Of a DNA stretch of 64,000 bases, positions 63,689-64,000 are shown piece by piece. Below the pieces are notes generated by a model that made no database searches, had not been told where the DNA came from, and saw only the letters and a program-made list of their open reading frames with translations. The stretch's first letter is position 1. The number at the start of each line of letters is the position of its first letter. The translations under genes were made by a program, and so were the position numbers. Location: assembly GCF_004337695.1 (NCBI RefSeq), contig NZ_SJXJ01000001.1, forward strand, positions 124,001 through 188,000, read 5' to 3'. This stretch comes from Tenacibaculum sp. M341 (lineage in GTDB: Bacteria; Bacteroidota; Bacteroidia; Flavobacteriales; Flavobacteriaceae).

Positions 63689-64000
63689 ATGAGTGTAATT
63701 TATATTTTAGATATATTAGGAACATTTGCTTTTGCTGTGAGTGGTGCTTTGGTAGCCTCTAAAAAGAACTTTGATTTATTTGGCGTTATCATTATCGCTT
63801 TTGTAACAGCTGTAGGTGGGGGAATGTTGAGAGATGTTTTGATAAATGCGCATCCTATTAATTGGATTGGTGATTTAAATTATGTTTGGGTTATTCTAAT
63901 AGCGGTTTTGTTTACTTTTTTATTTAAAAAGCGAATAGAGCCTTTAAGAAAAACGTTTTTTTTATTTGATACTGTTGGTATTAGTGTGTTTACTTTATTA
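63689..64000 (+). CDS. TRIC-family (UPF0126/YadS-type) channel, 5' part
   Basis: The first 104 codons are present; the gene runs off the window. ILDILGTFAFAVSGALVASK, FGVIIIAFVTAVGGGMLRDV (with the GGGxxRD motif) and the next two hydrophobic segments identify the trimeric intracellular cation channel family, seven-helix K+/cation-permeable proteins in bacteria. Divergent from the OstA-like gene. Confidence 0.9.
   Translation, partial: MSVIYILDILGTFAFAVSGALVASKKNFDLFGVIIIAFVTAVGGGMLRDVLINAHPINWIGDLNYVWVILIAVLFTFLFKKRIEPLRKTFFLFDTVGISVFTLL

Overview
The window is AT-rich chromosomal DNA (roughly 30 % GC by eye) from a member of the Bacteroidota, almost certainly a marine Flavobacteriaceae close to Tenacibaculum. 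The genus is my inference; the family-level call rests on several signals. Promoters carry the Bacteroidota -7 motif TAnnTTTG, and Shine-Dalgarno sequences are lacking. Secreted proteins end in type IX secretion (T9SS) sorting domains. There is a PorD/DUF4835 gene and the flavobacterial order bamD-rpoZ-coaBC-porD. No tRNA, rRNA, CRISPR array or prophage was seen. The right edge cuts a TRIC-family channel gene.

Layout. 0-9.3 kb: a DUF1842-like gene, guaB, a FucP-type sugar permease, an orphan double-glycine-leader peptide, a large secreted alpha-amylase with three starch-binding modules, an outer-membrane beta-barrel protein and a WYL regulator. 9.45-20.8 kb: a complete histidine operon (hisG-D-C-B-H-A-F-IE). 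It is headed by a leader peptide with six consecutive His codons and a textbook attenuator. It is interrupted by unusual cargo: a polynucleotide-kinase-like P-loop protein, a Thg1-like tRNA(His) guanylyltransferase, a GIY-YIG gene bracketed by perfect 20-bp inverted repeats, a four-helix-bundle (IVP-type) gene in AT-rich palindromic repeats, a DinB-like protein, a lipoprotein and a cyclic-phosphate-processing receiver (cREC) protein. A REP-like sequence has apparently been captured in frame inside hisA.

21-32 kb: a secreted glycerophosphodiesterase, aroB, proline dehydrogenase, a LETM1-like protein, glyA, a bestrophin, two small envelope proteins and a LytS/LytTR two-component pair with a TPR sensor. 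32-36 kb: bamD, rpoZ, coaBC, porD. 36-44.6 kb, mostly minus strand: an EamA transporter, UDP-glucuronate decarboxylase, a glycosyltransferase and a DUF3050 protein; then recN, a TPR protein and fabI; then a methyltransferase. 44.6-64 kb: fumC; a 1062-residue fusion of a catalase-like heme domain to a LodA-type quinoprotein oxidase, with its LodB flavoprotein; a guanine deaminase; microproteins; clpB; a YtxJ-like protein; a DEAD/DEAH helicase; a second double-glycine peptide; an acyl-CoA synthetase; an aminotransferase; and an OstA-like protein.

The two most interesting systems are (1) the attenuated histidine operon carrying three RNA-end-processing proteins (kinase, 3'-5' polymerase, cREC), which suggests a link between histidine supply and tRNA(His) or RNA repair, and (2) the catalase-LodA fusion with LodB, which joins a peroxide-producing oxidase to a heme domain in one chain.
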